Shown in pieces: positions 50,230 to 60,185 of a stretch of DNA of 64,000 bases. Source of the stretch: Sugiyamaella lignohabitans (taxonomy: Eukaryota; Ascomycota; Dipodascomycetes; Dipodascales; Trichomonascaceae). The position numbers and the translations under genes were made by a program. A model generated the notes under the pieces. That model was not told the origin of the DNA and made no database searches. It saw nothing but the letters and a program-made list of their open reading frames with translations. Numbering within the stretch: position 1 is the first letter of the stretch; the number at the start of each line of letters is the position of its first letter. The stretch is from the NCBI RefSeq assembly GCF_001640025.1, contig NC_031671.1, forward strand, positions 2,232,001 to 2,296,000. The letters are read 5' to 3'.

Positions 50230-52548
50230 ATGGCGACTCTGACGATGCTGAGAAATGCCCATCCGTCAAATGCAACTTCAGATAGCGAAAATGATGAAGG
50301 GGTCCATGTAAACGGAGTTCGAGAATCATTGCAACATCCGCTACCGAAGAAAGAGCAAGGACAGCAACAACAATATCAACAACCACAGAAGCAACAACAA
50401 CAACAGCAACAACAGCAGTATCAAAAGCAGCAGCAACAGTTGTCACAATCACAGGCTTCTTCAGAATCACAAGGATCGCAACATAAGAAAAACAAGTCCA
50501 ACGGATCTATCAAGCACCGATTGGAGGACGAAAATGATGCCGAGGCTAGAAATTCGACTCGTCGCGATTCCACCTATAACACAGATTCAACAGGAAAAGT
50601 TCCTACAGATAAGGAGGTCAATTCTCAACCAAGTGCTGGATTCAACAATAGCAGCACTGCATCGTTAAATTCTCAGTCGACTACAAACGGTACAAGTGAT
50701 GTTCCAAGTCAACCAAATAGAAGAAAGCTCAAAGCTAACTCACTGTCAGCATCATCATCTAGTAGTTCATTAAGATCTTTATCGTCCAATTCGTCAACAT
50801 CCAGCAACTCATCCCGAAGAGGATTACCTAGCAGAGCTCAATATGCGGTTATCTTAGTGCTGTCTCCTCTAAATGGCACATTCGAAAAAAAGTCACTGGT
50901 AGTCCCATTTGCACCAGATGTTCTCAAACTGGGTCGCCAAACCAATGCTAAAACAGCACCTGGTATCGACAATGGGTATTTTGATTCGAGGGTGCTCAGT
51001 CGTCAACATGCAGAGATTTGGGCTGACAGGTTGAGTGGTAAGGTTTGGATCAAAGACGCCAAGTCGTCGAACGGTACATATATCAATAAGCAAAGACTAA
51101 GCTCGGACAACACCGAAAGCGAACCATACGAGCTAAAGAAGAACGACATTTTAGAACTGGGTATTGATATCTGCGGTGATGATGGAATTACTCTTGTGCA
51201 TAGGAAAATATCTGCCAAGGTAGAACGAGTTTCGGTCTTATCACTTCAGGCTTCAGGAACAACAGGTGATAGTAATGGTGATTTACCACTGTCAACTTCT
51301 GGATATTTAGCCACCTCGAAAAGCGTCAATGGTAATTTTACTTCCGACTTGAATATTCAGAACAACACGGGAGCCAAGCACATAAACGGTAAGATACTTG
51401 GTATCAATGGAGGAACAGCTGTGAACAACCTTAAAAGTATCAACGGGACAATTCGTAGATCTGAATTGAATGGATCCAAGATAAGACGAATGGGTATTGG
51501 TGGTTCTCAAGCAGGAGGGTTGGGCAATAAAAATACAGATCCTTTGGATGTAACGTTGTTTGGTGATATGGACGACTCGCTCGAGGATCTTGTTCTGGGA
51601 CATACACGAAACAGCGTGGGTGGGTTGTTTATGCACAATGGACTTAATAGTTCTCTGGCGTTTGAGTCTACTATCAAGAGACTTATAGGAGAAATCCACT
51701 CGGTCAAAGTAGAAGGTGCCAAAATCAGGACAGTGACGAAATTATTGAAGGATATTAAAACGAAGCAAGAGCAATCTTCACAGCTAGCCTCGTCGGTTCC
51801 CGAAGAACTGGTTGCTAAGAACTCATATATTGCGGAGCTCGAGTCACGATTACAGGAACAAACGACACTTGATAAACTTCTAGCTGAAGAACAAAGTAAA
51901 AGAAAGGTGCTTGAGCAGGAAAACAGTTCACTACAAGAAAAGCTCAGAAAGGTATCCGAACCTCTACCATCGCCTGTATCGACATCGCCGTCTACAGCCC
52001 GTTCTGCTGCCGTATCACCTAAAGCAGCTTCAACTATAGAAGTATTGACAGCGGAATTAGCTTCTACCAAGGAACAGCTGGCACTATTTAGACTCCGAGC
52101 TGAAAAAGCAGAAGATCAGGTGACAAAACAGTCGAGTACTATCGAAGAATTAAAGAGATCTTTAGAACAATTACACCGTGAAAAGGCGATTCAAGACCAA
52201 GAGTTATTACAAGCACGGTTAAGCAACCAGTCTGATCCATCGCTTCCCGGTACAGACTCAACCCATTTACGGCGGTCATCATTCAATGATCTACCCCCCT
52301 CATTAAGAATTGCTGTTAATAATGCGATTTCTCCTACCACGTCTGCAACAGCCAACAATGGTGATGACTCTGACCCTAGCACCACACCCCCCAGTTCGTC
52401 AGCGAGCCGTGTCCAAACTAGCTCGAGAGCCAAACCGCACACATCATCATCCATGACTAAGACAATCCCAATGACTACCGCACTGGGTGTTGTGGTCCTA
52501 GGTATCAGTCTCATGTCTTTCATTAACCGGTTGTCGCGAGACCACTAA
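50230..52548 (+). CDS. VPS64: Tail-anchored FHA-domain protein, Vps64/Far10 (SLMAP) type
   Basis: This 772-residue protein has the plan of Vps64/Far9 and Far10, the STRIPAK/FAR-complex FHA proteins related to animal SLMAP. Yeast members act in pheromone arrest and vacuolar sorting. The N-terminus is disordered with a CAA/CAG-encoded polyglutamine tract (about residues 45-75). The FHA domain at about 225-318 has VLKLGRQTNAKTAPGIDNGYFDSRVLSRQHAEIW, KVWIKDAKSSNGTYINKQRL and ELKKNDILELG, so the phosphothreonine-binding Arg, Ser and Asn are intact. Coiled coils follow (about 520-690). One hydrophobic helix near the end (TALGVVVLGISLMSFI) anchors it in the ER or outer mitochondrial membrane. The ATG at 50230 is the start. 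Confidence 0.88.
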   Translation: MATLTMLRNAHPSNATSDSENDEGVHVNGVRESLQHPLPKKEQGQQQQYQQPQKQQQQQQQQQYQKQQQQLSQSQASSESQGSQHKKNKSNGSIKHRLEDENDAEARNSTRRDSTYNTDSTGKVPTDKEVNSQPSAGFNNSSTASLNSQSTTNGTSDVPSQPNRRKLKANSLSASSSSSSLRSLSSNSSTSSNSSRRGLPSRAQYAVILVLSPLNGTFEKKSLVVPFAPDVLKLGRQTNAKTAPGIDNGYFDSRVLSRQHAEIWADRLSGKVWIKDAKSSNGTYINKQRLSSDNTESEPYELKKNDILELGIDICGDDGITLVHRKISAKVERVSVLSLQASGTTGDSNGDLPLSTSGYLATSKSVNGNFTSDLNIQNNTGAKHINGKILGINGGTAVNNLKSINGTIRRSELNGSKIRRMGIGGSQAGGLGNKNTDPLDVTLFGDMDDSLEDLVLGHTRNSVGGLFMHNGLNSSLAFESTIKRLIGEIHSVKVEGAKIRTVTKLLKDIKTKQEQSSQLASSVPEELVAKNSYIAELESRLQEQTTLDKLLAEEQSKRKVLEQENSSLQEKLRKVSEPLPSPVSTSPSTARSAAVSPKAASTIEVLTAELASTKEQLALFRLRAEKAEDQVTKQSSTIEELKRSLEQLHREKAIQDQELLQARLSNQSDPSLPGTDSTHLRRSSFNDLPPSLRIAVNNAISPTTSATANNGDDSDPSTTPPSSSASRVQTSSRAKPHTSSSMTKTIPMTTALGVVVLGISLMSFINRLSRDH
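50345..50455 (+). repeat. Polyglutamine-coding CAA/CAG microsatellite
   Basis: An interrupted CAA/CAG run inside VPS64 encodes Gln tracts broken by Tyr, Lys and Pro. Confidence 0.85.
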
Positions 52549-52857
52549 CTGACATCCTTTCCGACTCTTGTATCACGAATTTAACGACTTTTTTTATTAT
52601 TATCTATATTAGTGTTATAAACGGCGGCTGGGCTCTGCTCCAGATCCGTACACTGCTTGTACCCGCAACTTGTACACACAACTCTTCACACTGGACTTTG
52701 AGCCAAAGTTATAAATCTTTTCTCAGGGGGGTTTTATTCACTAATTAGTACTCAGGGGGAGTTATCGATGACAAGTTCAGCCGTACATGATATGCGCATT
52801 TATATATATGTATATGTTCATCTTGAAGCTCAGATCAGTACTATATCAAACCAGAAT
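52549..52857. other. Intergenic region with a decayed GC-element fragment
   Basis: AT-rich spacer between VPS64 and MGR3. CGGCGGCTGGGCTCTGCTCC at 52623 is a degenerate forward GC unit lacking its second hairpin. Confidence 0.55.
52623..52650 (+). repeat. Decayed GC-element fragment
   Basis: It keeps CGGCGGCTGGG and CTCCAGATCC from the core. The stem is shortened by substitutions to CTGG/CCAG, and the second hairpin is gone. Confidence 0.6.
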
Positions 52858-54602
52858 ATGTTTCGAATCAGGCCATTTTCACTGGCAAGCCGAATTGGCT
52901 ATCGAACAGGGGTGAAAAATTTTCCAAGGAAATCGATTCCTAGTCTTATCGCAAAACGTTCTATAACGAATGCATTCCAACATGGAGTTCCACCTCCACA
53001 TCCAATGCCGCCAGTGAAGAAAGTTCGTGCCTACCGGTGGCCAATTATCCTTGCTCTGGCAATGCTGGTTTCAGGTGTAGCATTTAGATACTATACAGCT
53101 CACAATTATCCACCAGAAGTGGCCTCGAAACTTCGCAAGGGTCTCAGAGCTGAGTTAGATGGCGGAGGCAAAGGCAAACCAGACTACAAATTAGCATTAC
53201 AATATTACTTAGAAGCACTGGAGGAAGCAGACAATTCGAATCTGCACTATTTGAGTGATGAATATACAGGACTTCAAATCAAAATTGCCGAAATGTATGA
53301 AAAATTGGGTATGGAAGAAGAAGCAAGACTCATCTACCGTGAGCTAGGAACATCTTATATTCAAGCATTGACAGACGGAACCGCAGTATCTGCAGAAGTT
53401 CGTCCTCATATGATCCAGAGAGACCTCCGAGTTGCATTGAAGACTGCCATATCTGAAGCTACCACTAATCCTGAGGTAGCCAAGATGGGCCTATTAGTTC
53501 ATTTCACCATTGCACAGATGGAAGTCGCCAATAGAGATCCAGCAGTTGCGGAACTTATCAACAGCGAGAAGACCCGGGCCAATTTCAATATATCTATTCC
53601 TGTCGAGGGAGCTCCATCAAAATTCGATACAAAAGCTTGGGAGCCATTTCGGGACGAGCTGTTTAGTGCTCGAGACAGTACGTATTCACAACTAGCGGCA
53701 TGTTCAGTGCCCAGACATTCTTGTTTCTGTCACCACTTTCGAGTCGTGTTTTGGATCAAGCCACTGTGTAGTGGTATCCCCAGAACTTGATCAAGATCAA
53801 ATATCTGGGATTCATCCAACCGAACGGATTTGAAAGACGAATCAAATTGTCGGGTAAACTTCAACAGCCTCGGAAACAGCTAAGCAATATCAGAACTAAC
53901 AAATCTACTAGTGTTTGTAGCATTGTGTCTTGCTACTGGAGATATTGGACATGCGCTACAGGCTAAGCTTGCCACAACCGAATGGATGGCTGCTGCGGGT
54001 TGCGATATTGGCGAGATTCTCATGTCATGTAAGTATTCCTTGAACACCCACTATCAATAACCAAGAGTCAAGACAATAAACTAACAGCCCCAGTCTATAA
54101 CGTGGGATCCATTTTCTATCTGCAGTCAGAACAATTAGAATTGAAAGAGACTCAGTTCACAGAAGCAAAAAAGGACGATAAAGAAGTAGCTCCCGTGCGG
54201 AAGATGGCTAAAGACTCGATAGACTACTCCACAACATGTTTCAGCATAATTTTGAACGCAGTAGAACAACTTCCCAGCAAGGCCCGACGGGAAGCCAATG
54301 TCGCCGAAGTGCATGCTCTATCCACATATGGGCTCGGGGTCATAGCCCTTCACCGCGGCGAATACGAGAAGTCAAGAGACCTTTTGCGAGAATCACGGCT
54401 TCGAGCCAAAGGCTGTGAGTTCGATGATCTCGTCACAAGCTCGGAACTCGAGCTTCAAAAGCTTGACAACATTCTTGCCGAAATCGCCAAAGGTGAGAAG
54501 AACCCCAAATACGAGCCTCCATCCATGGACGTCCTGTTCCTCAAACCCGACAACAAAGACGATCCCGTCAATATCAAACCTCCACTCGACGAATCTGCCT
54601 GA
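52858..54602 (+). CDS. MGR3: Mitochondrial i-AAA protease adaptor Mgr3-like, TPR protein (two introns)
   Basis: The spliced product is 481 residues from exons 52858-53677, 53912-54028 and 54094-54602. Donors are GTACGT and GTAAGT, branches GAACTAAC and AACTAAC, acceptors TAG and CAG. The joins give FSARD-MFVALCLATGDIGHA and GEILMS-FYNVGSIFYLQ. Mgr3 works with Mgr1 as a substrate adaptor of the Yme1 protease at the inner membrane. An Arg-rich presequence (MFRIRPFSLASRIGYRTG) is followed by one membrane helix (WPIILALAMLVSGVAFRYY). Next come TPR-like helices: KLRKGLRAELDGGGKGKPDYKLALQYYLEALEEA, IKIAEMYEKLGMEEEARLIY and GLGVIALHRGEYEKSRDLLRES. An ATG 30 codons upstream is in frame but gives a less typical presequence. 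Convergent with PAR32. Confidence 0.85.
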
Positions 54603-54639
54603 ATATTTTCTATAAATCACACTCCCAGACTCCCCACTC

Positions 54640-54791
54640 TGCCTCCGGCGGCTGGGGCTCCGCCCCAGACCCCGTGGTTCCTGCTTCGCAGGAAACTGCT
54701 GGGACCGTCGACGGAACCGGTGACCCCAGCAACGACTTGAGCGAAGCGAAAGGAGCAGCGGGGTCTGGCAGAGCCCCAACTGCTGGAGCCA
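54640..54791. repeat. Composite inverted-pair GC element with a decaying right unit
   Basis: The left unit (54640-54696) carries hairpin TTCCTGC-TTC-GCAGGAA, a pair-preserving variant of CTCCTGC/GCAGGAG. The right unit (54732-54791) has lost two bases in the first stem (TCTGGCAGAGCCCCAA) and ends GGAGCCA. It lies between the convergent MGR3 and PAR32 genes. Confidence 0.9.
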
Positions 54792-54887
54792 GCAGCACCT
54801 TAAAGGGAAAGGTCAGCAATAAATAAGTGTTATTAAATATAAACAGTAAGAGAATAAATAAGCGATGCAAAAGGGGAGATATATGGC

Positions 54888-55433
54888 TCAGTTCGAGAGC
54901 GTCGTCTTTAGCTTGGACCATAAACTGGACGAGAATGTGGGTTGTAAGTCATTGTTGAATTTGGTAGCAGGTGGCATGGATGATACCGGTGACAGCAGCA
55001 CCGGACTGTGCGGGGGTGATGGTGGCACACGAGGGCTTGTTTGTCTGAACGGGCTGAATCGTCTTCGTCGGGTATTCTCGGCATTTTCAGATTCAGTAGA
55101 TGAACCAGAGAACATGGGTTGCAGTTGGTTCTTTCTGTTGCGGTCCATGATATTACCGGCACCGCCACGACCGACTGAGTAGGACTCCGGCTCGACATCC
55201 AAGGCCTTGTGTGCTTCTTCCAGGTATTCCGTTGGTGACAGTGTTCTCATTCTTTCAATAGGGATATTGTTACCCCAGCCTCCTCGACCTGCTCGAAACG
55301 TCTGTGTTGGCGACGAGAAGGTTTGAATAGGAGCAGGTGTGCTTGGTACCGACTCGAGTTCATGCTCCGATGAACCGGGTTTCTTTGACTTGGCAACATA
55401 GTTGCCGTAACCACCGCGTCCTGTTAATGGCAT
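54888..55433 (-). CDS. PAR32: GRGGAGN-repeat protein, Par32/DUF3602 family
   Basis: A 181-residue, largely disordered protein with three copies of the family motif: GRGGYGN near the N-terminus, GRGGWGNN near residue 49 and GRGGAGNIMDR near residue 88. In S. cerevisiae, Par32/Amu1 is hyperphosphorylated on TORC1 inhibition and blocks the Mep1/Mep3 ammonium transporters. Proline-directed Ser/Thr sites are frequent (VPSTPAP, TLSPTEY, PSPPHSPVLLSP), consistent with phosphoregulation. The motif GRGGxGN is seen directly; the nitrogen-signalling role is carried over from the yeast family. The ATG at 55431-55433 is the start and the motif follows at once (MPLTGRGGYGN). It is convergent with MGR3. Confidence 0.85.
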   Translation of the reverse strand: MPLTGRGGYGNYVAKSKKPGSSEHELESVPSTPAPIQTFSSPTQTFRAGRGGWGNNIPIERMRTLSPTEYLEEAHKALDVEPESYSVGRGGAGNIMDRNRKNQLQPMFSGSSTESENAENTRRRRFSPFRQTSPRVPPSPPHSPVLLSPVSSMPPATKFNNDLQPTFSSSLWSKLKTTLSN

Positions 55434-57841
55434 CTCGATTAGTCTTTTAAGTATCTCAAGTTCTTTTTTAACTAGTCAAGTGAAGTGAATCAAATGAATC
55501 TTTTGAGTGTTCTTCTTCGTTATTCACAACCACTGGTCAGAAGATGACGATGCTTTAAAATAGTATAAGTAGTAGTCGTTATGTTAAGTGGACTGATGTC
55601 AATAGGACCGACAACAAATCTCACAGTTAACAATAAAATTAATGAATAGGGAAGAAGTAAACAGAAACAGAAGCAGAATCGCTACTTTTTATGAATCTTC
55701 CAGATATTTCTTGCTTGTTGGCTTATTGTACAACAATAAACTTTTGTTCGTGATACAAATTCTCTTTTATTAAATGCTGTCTGGCAAATGTTGAGTGCAT
55801 GTCATGTGCTGACTCCTCATTTCACCAACTGTATAAATTTTTTAGCCGCGACTTCCTTACAGTGTAAGACTTGGCAGGGTATGGGGATTATACCTAATAG
55901 GGTAATAAATCAAGTAAAACGGCTCGCATATGGCGGGGAGTGGAGGTCGGATGGACCACTTAAAGCAGCATGATCTGTACCGTGAGGAGTATGCTCGGCA
56001 GGCTGAACTGTGCAGAATAGGGGGATGCTGCCAGGTGGTACCGTGTTATTTCTTGTCTTGGGCGTTGTATTCGGCGTCTCACCCCCAGAGAATGTGGGGT
56101 ATTGTTGCGGGGAAAAAATATCACAATAAAAAATAATAATACAATAGCCGACATCACATTCAACTCATAACGACACAAAAATAAACCCATATCATACAGC
56201 AGACAAGCGGTAATTCCACTAGTTCACATGCACCCCTGAATATTCTCATTTACTCTCACCTCTCATCTCGACGCATTGGTATCCGGCTATTCTGGGCCGA
56301 TGAGGTTCCGTCATTCGTTTCTGTCATTCGACATGCTCGTGGTAACACTAATTTTTCACTGCAAATTTTTCGATGTTACCGACTAAGCCGGCCTGCCGAC
56401 GCCTTCCACCTATGTATGTAACGCCTGTATGTAAAAAAATATGCTGAATTTTCACTGTGGGTGATTATTGTATGAACTGCCGCAATAACACGTGAATTCA
56501 TGTAGCATGACCTCTCTAAATGCATTCTCACTGTCTCAACTTTTAGAGCGTTAAGGTATTATTCGCAGGCCGCAGTGTAACATATTAGGCAATCATCCCG
56601 TTTCAGTCATTTCAGAAATGACTGTTACATTAGCACTTGTACTTGAAAATGTTACCAGCATTTTTTGCCAGTAGAATTTTGTCAGGGTAAGGTTTTCAGT
56701 TGGGAGGTAAAAAAATGAGCCAAAAAAATAGCGAGTTCAAAGTAGAAACAAAGCGCGTTAGAGAAGCCGCGCTAGCCACAACCGACTGATAGTAGCGAAC
56801 GAATGTCATACAGGGAAAGTGAGATTTGTAAGGTTGCAAAATGCTGGTGGTGCTAGCAGCCAGCAGCAGACGCAGAGATAGGGAGGAAAAAAAAGTCGCG
56901 CGTCGAACATCCTGAAGCCATTCATTGGGAGGTTCCTGAAACTTTCGAAAGCATTCTCGCAACGCAGTCATCAGGACTCACCAATAGAACAAGACCAACG
57001 TTTGAAACACACCTACCACTACCAACCAACTACCATCATCACTCATTCACTGTAGATTACTGATTACCAGTACTACTACTATCTACTGTCGAGTAGAGTC
57101 GGTGAACTGGGTATCATCTTAAACCGTAAACTCCCGAGCAGGTAGGACTAGTGAACCCCTCCAATTCAACGTTCACTACCCAGCTTCAATCCCAATAATC
57201 CCTCCATCAGTCAGACACATCAATCAACACCACAAAAGTCCACAAAACCGATTTTCACTAAACCTGGGGACCGCCGGTCCTTATATATCTAGCACTCTGT
57301 CAGAATTTTACAGTTTGGGCAATGGCGCCCGTGATTATCCGTCAGGCTGCATATTTTTCACTGATAACACAGATAAGATTGATCTCGCGCTCTCATTGGT
57401 CTGATATGATCCAATCGATTGCAGCATTGCATCCCCTAACCCGGCCTTACACAGCACCCTCAGCCAGGGTCCATTCTCCCCTGGTGACCACTACGGGCCA
57501 GAATTGGACTTGGGGCTTCTCTGCTGGAACGGGCTCTCTTCTGGGCCTGGGAACTGGGGGTGGTGGGGGTTCTGCCTCCGGCGGCTGGGGCTCCGCCCCA
57601 GACCCCGCTGCTCCTCTCGCTTCGCTCGAGTCGTTCCGTCGACGGTCCCAGCCATCTCCTGCGAAGCAGGAGCCATGGGGTCTGGGGCGGAGCCCCAGCC
57701 GCCGGAGGCAGAACCCCTTTCCCCTGGGATGGTGGGATGGGGTGGACCGTTGCGGGGTGCGAGGTGCGGTGGTAGCGCCGTGCGTGTGAGATGTAGAGAG
57801 ATTAGGTTCACGGGTGATGAGCAGGGTTTGATGGTGCCAGG
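55434..57841. other. 2.4-kb divergent intergenic region, PAR32 / MED11
   Basis: No gene is recognised. One composite GC element (57573-57710) lies about 130 bp before MED11. The rest is AT-rich with no tRNA. A frame beginning at 57322 runs into the GC element and is not called. Confidence 0.5.
57573..57710. repeat. Composite 138-bp inverted-pair GC element
   Basis: A-type hairpin left, B-type right, joined by TTCCGTCGACGGTCCCAG. The flanks GGGGTTC and GAACCCC extend the terminal palindrome by 7 bp. It lies upstream of MED11. Confidence 0.93.
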
Positions 57842-58380
57842 ATGCCGCCGACTGGAGTGTTCGAGGAGATAGATTTGTCTGAGGCGCCTATGGCGCCTGA
57901 GGATGTGCAGGAGCGACTAGATGTGCTTCATGCTGTGGACAATGTGAGTTTGGATGGGGTGATTTGCGTGATTTGAGTGGGTAATGGCAGTAGCTAACTG
58001 GTGATTTGTAGAAAATTATTACTCTGATAGAGACGGCGTCTCGGGCTATCAATGCTCTGGAAGTCGGGAAGTCTGCTGCCAATGATCTGAAGGTCGTAGA
58101 AGCGAAAAAAGAGTTCCAACAATCGGCCAAGTCGTATTTCGACCTCGTCGAAGAGATCACCGTCAAACTGCGACGAGAGGTCCGGCTCCTTCATTACATG
58201 TCCAAAGAGAAGGTTCTGCCGCTGTCGCTTCCTACCAAAGCTGTCTGGCTTGGAAAAGAAAACGAAAAAGAGATCTGGTCGAACATTGACCAGCTCCTAA
58301 ACAAAGAAAACGCCAAAACCGAGCCTGACAGCAAATCGGAGCCCTATGCCGAGACCACTGATCCAATGAAAACCGAGTAG
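57842..58380 (+). CDS. MED11: Mediator head-module subunit Med11 (one intron)
   Basis: The spliced product is 156 residues from exons 57842-57943 and 58012-58380. The intron has donor GTGAGT, branch TAGCTAAC and acceptor GTAG. Joining gives VQERLDVLHAVDN-KIITLIETASRAINAL, matching the Med11 N-terminal helix (QERLKSLNDIETQLCSML in S. cerevisiae). EVKKEFQ-like and SAKSYFDLVEEITVKLRREVRLL then match the second and third helices of the Med11-Med22 bundle. Med11 is part of the Mediator head that contacts TFIIH and RNA polymerase II. An acidic C-terminal tail (TEPDSKSEPYAETTDPMKTE) is an extra feature. The gene sits between two nearly identical composite GC elements and is convergent with FOL3. Confidence 0.88.
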
Positions 58381-58445
58381 CTTTTGGAGCATTCTTATTT
58401 ATTTATTACGACTGAGACTATATTCTATATTCTGGAAGCGGGTGA

Positions 58446-58583
58446 CGCCTCCGGCGGCTGGGGCTCCGCCCCAGACCCCGCTGCTCCTCTCGCTTCGCTC
58501 GAGTCGTTCCGTCGACGGTCCCAGAAATCTCCTGCGAAGCAGGAGCCACGGGGTCTGGGGCGGAGCCCCAGCCGCCGGAGGCA
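58446..58583. repeat. Composite 138-bp inverted-pair GC element
   Basis: A-type hairpin left, B-type right, with the same TTCCGTCGACGGTCCCAG linker as the copy at 57573. It separates the convergent MED11 and FOL3 genes. Confidence 0.93.
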
Positions 58584-58604
58584 CAGTGCCTCCGCGAGAG
58601 TGGT

Positions 58605-59834
58605 TTAGCGGGTCGCTCGCACGAAGTCTGCGACGAGGTAGAGACTGCCGCAGATGACGGTGCTTGAGGTGGTGGGGGTTTGTTGGGCTCGAGAGAGGCC
58701 TTTCTGTATGCTCTGCTCGATGTGCACGTTGGCAGGGTCGGTGAAAGAATATGCGACGGCAGCTATTTCTTGGGGATCACAGGGGGCGACCCAGGGCATG
58801 CCGTCGACAGCGCCGAATTGGGTGGCTATGACTGTGTCGCCAGGTTTTACCAGTCGCTGTAGAATGCCTTTGAAGTCTTTACCTTGTGAGAATGCAACTA
58901 TGAATGTGATGGCCGAAGTGGCAGACGGCCGAACTGAATTGTTGATGTATTCGGCCAGGAGGTCTGCTGCTTGGTTGTTGTGAGCTCCGTCCAGCAGGAC
59001 TTCGAAACCGTTGGATAATTGGACTTTTTGTAACCGTCCTGGCCACTGGGTTTCTTTAATTCCCTGTTGGACAATTCTGTCTGATAGAGGATAGTGTTTT
59101 TGAATTTCAAGAAGTGCCTGTAAACTGCAGGATAGATTTGACATCTGATAAGATCCCAGGAGTGGGCTTGTGGAAGGATCAACCTGGAAAGGGCCCGTGG
59201 TTTTATTTGTTAATGGATGTGCAAGTATTAGCTTTGAGTTGTTCTGGGATACAATTTTCTCAACTTCTCGAATGACTTCTGGCTCATTAGTAGCATCCAA
59301 GATACACGGTACTGCTTGTTTAATGATCCCAGCTTTCTCTCGTGCTATTTCCGATAAAGTGTTTCCAAGGAAATTCTGGTGATCCAATCCGATTTTGGTT
59401 ATAATTGAGCAAAGCGTTTGAGATGGTGGTAGTACATTAGTAGCGTCCAGTCTTCCTCCTAATCCCACCTCAATCACGGCCAGATCTACTTTTTGACGAT
59501 GAAATATTTCAAATGCGATAGCGGTAAGCAGTTCAAAATCAGTTGCTTGAATATTGTTCTCTAAATTGACTTCTGACACTTTTTTCTCCACTTCTAAAAA
59601 AAGATTTTCTACCACTGGTTTGCCATTGATGCTAATACAGTCGAATCTGTCGACTAAATGTGGACTGGTGAATCTTCCATTGGAGATCTTGGCCTGTGTA
59701 ATACAGCTTGAAATATAGGCGCAAACCGAGCCCTTGCCATTGGTACCGGCAACATGGACCGCTTTCCAGGTGAGCTGGGGATTTCCAAGAGCAGTCAAGA
59801 GCCGAATCACCCTTGATAGCCCGAGATCAATCAT
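58605..59834 (-). CDS. FOL3: Dihydrofolate synthetase (Mur-ligase family)
   Basis: The 409-residue enzyme joins glutamate to dihydropteroate, making dihydrofolate. It belongs to the FolC/Mur-ligase family. The P-loop is AGTNGKGSVCAYI at about residues 29-41. The SPHLVDRFDCISINGKPV segment follows, then TDFELLTAIAFEIFHRQKVDLAVIEVGLGGRLDATNV, which holds the family signature, and KIGLDHQNFLGNTLSEIAREKAGIIK. The C-terminal domain has LDGAHNNQAADLL. Its length and the short N-terminus before the P-loop fit Fol3 (427 in S. cerevisiae) better than the mitochondrial or cytosolic polyglutamyl synthase Met7. The ATG at 59832-59834 is the start. The gene is divergent from RPO41. Confidence 0.9.
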   Translation of the reverse strand: MIDLGLSRVIRLLTALGNPQLTWKAVHVAGTNGKGSVCAYISSCITQAKISNGRFTSPHLVDRFDCISINGKPVVENLFLEVEKKVSEVNLENNIQATDFELLTAIAFEIFHRQKVDLAVIEVGLGGRLDATNVLPPSQTLCSIITKIGLDHQNFLGNTLSEIAREKAGIIKQAVPCILDATNEPEVIREVEKIVSQNNSKLILAHPLTNKTTGPFQVDPSTSPLLGSYQMSNLSCSLQALLEIQKHYPLSDRIVQQGIKETQWPGRLQKVQLSNGFEVLLDGAHNNQAADLLAEYINNSVRPSATSAITFIVAFSQGKDFKGILQRLVKPGDTVIATQFGAVDGMPWVAPCDPQEIAAVAYSFTDPANVHIEQSIQKGLSRAQQTPTTSSTVICGSLYLVADFVRATR

Positions 59835-60185
59835 TTATATGAGTATATGCTGTGACGTTTATAGACTGGAAAAAAACCGTATCCAATAAACTGGTGAGGT
59901 TCGAGAGGGAATTATTAAGTTCTGTTTCAAAGGAGAATTTAGTAAAAAGTTGTTGAAAACAAAAGACCCTATAGCGTGAAAGTAGGTAATTCGAATGGCA
60001 TTTAGATAAGAATATAGTATTTAATCAATGTGGTCAGACCGCATGTTAATTGTCTTAGATAGTGGCAAGGGTATTATGATAAGCCTGCACTATATATTTC
60101 GAATCATTCACATGAATTGAGAACCAAACTATTTGTTTAGATAGCTGGCTGTCAACCTCAGAAATATGATCAGAATGATATCAAA
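59835..60185. other. Divergent promoter region, FOL3 / RPO41
   Basis: AT-rich, 351 bp. No GC element or gene is seen. Confidence 0.5.

Noticed and set aside
57322..57789. 155-codon frame before MED11
   Set aside because: More than a third of it is GC-element translation, and the rest matches no family known to me.
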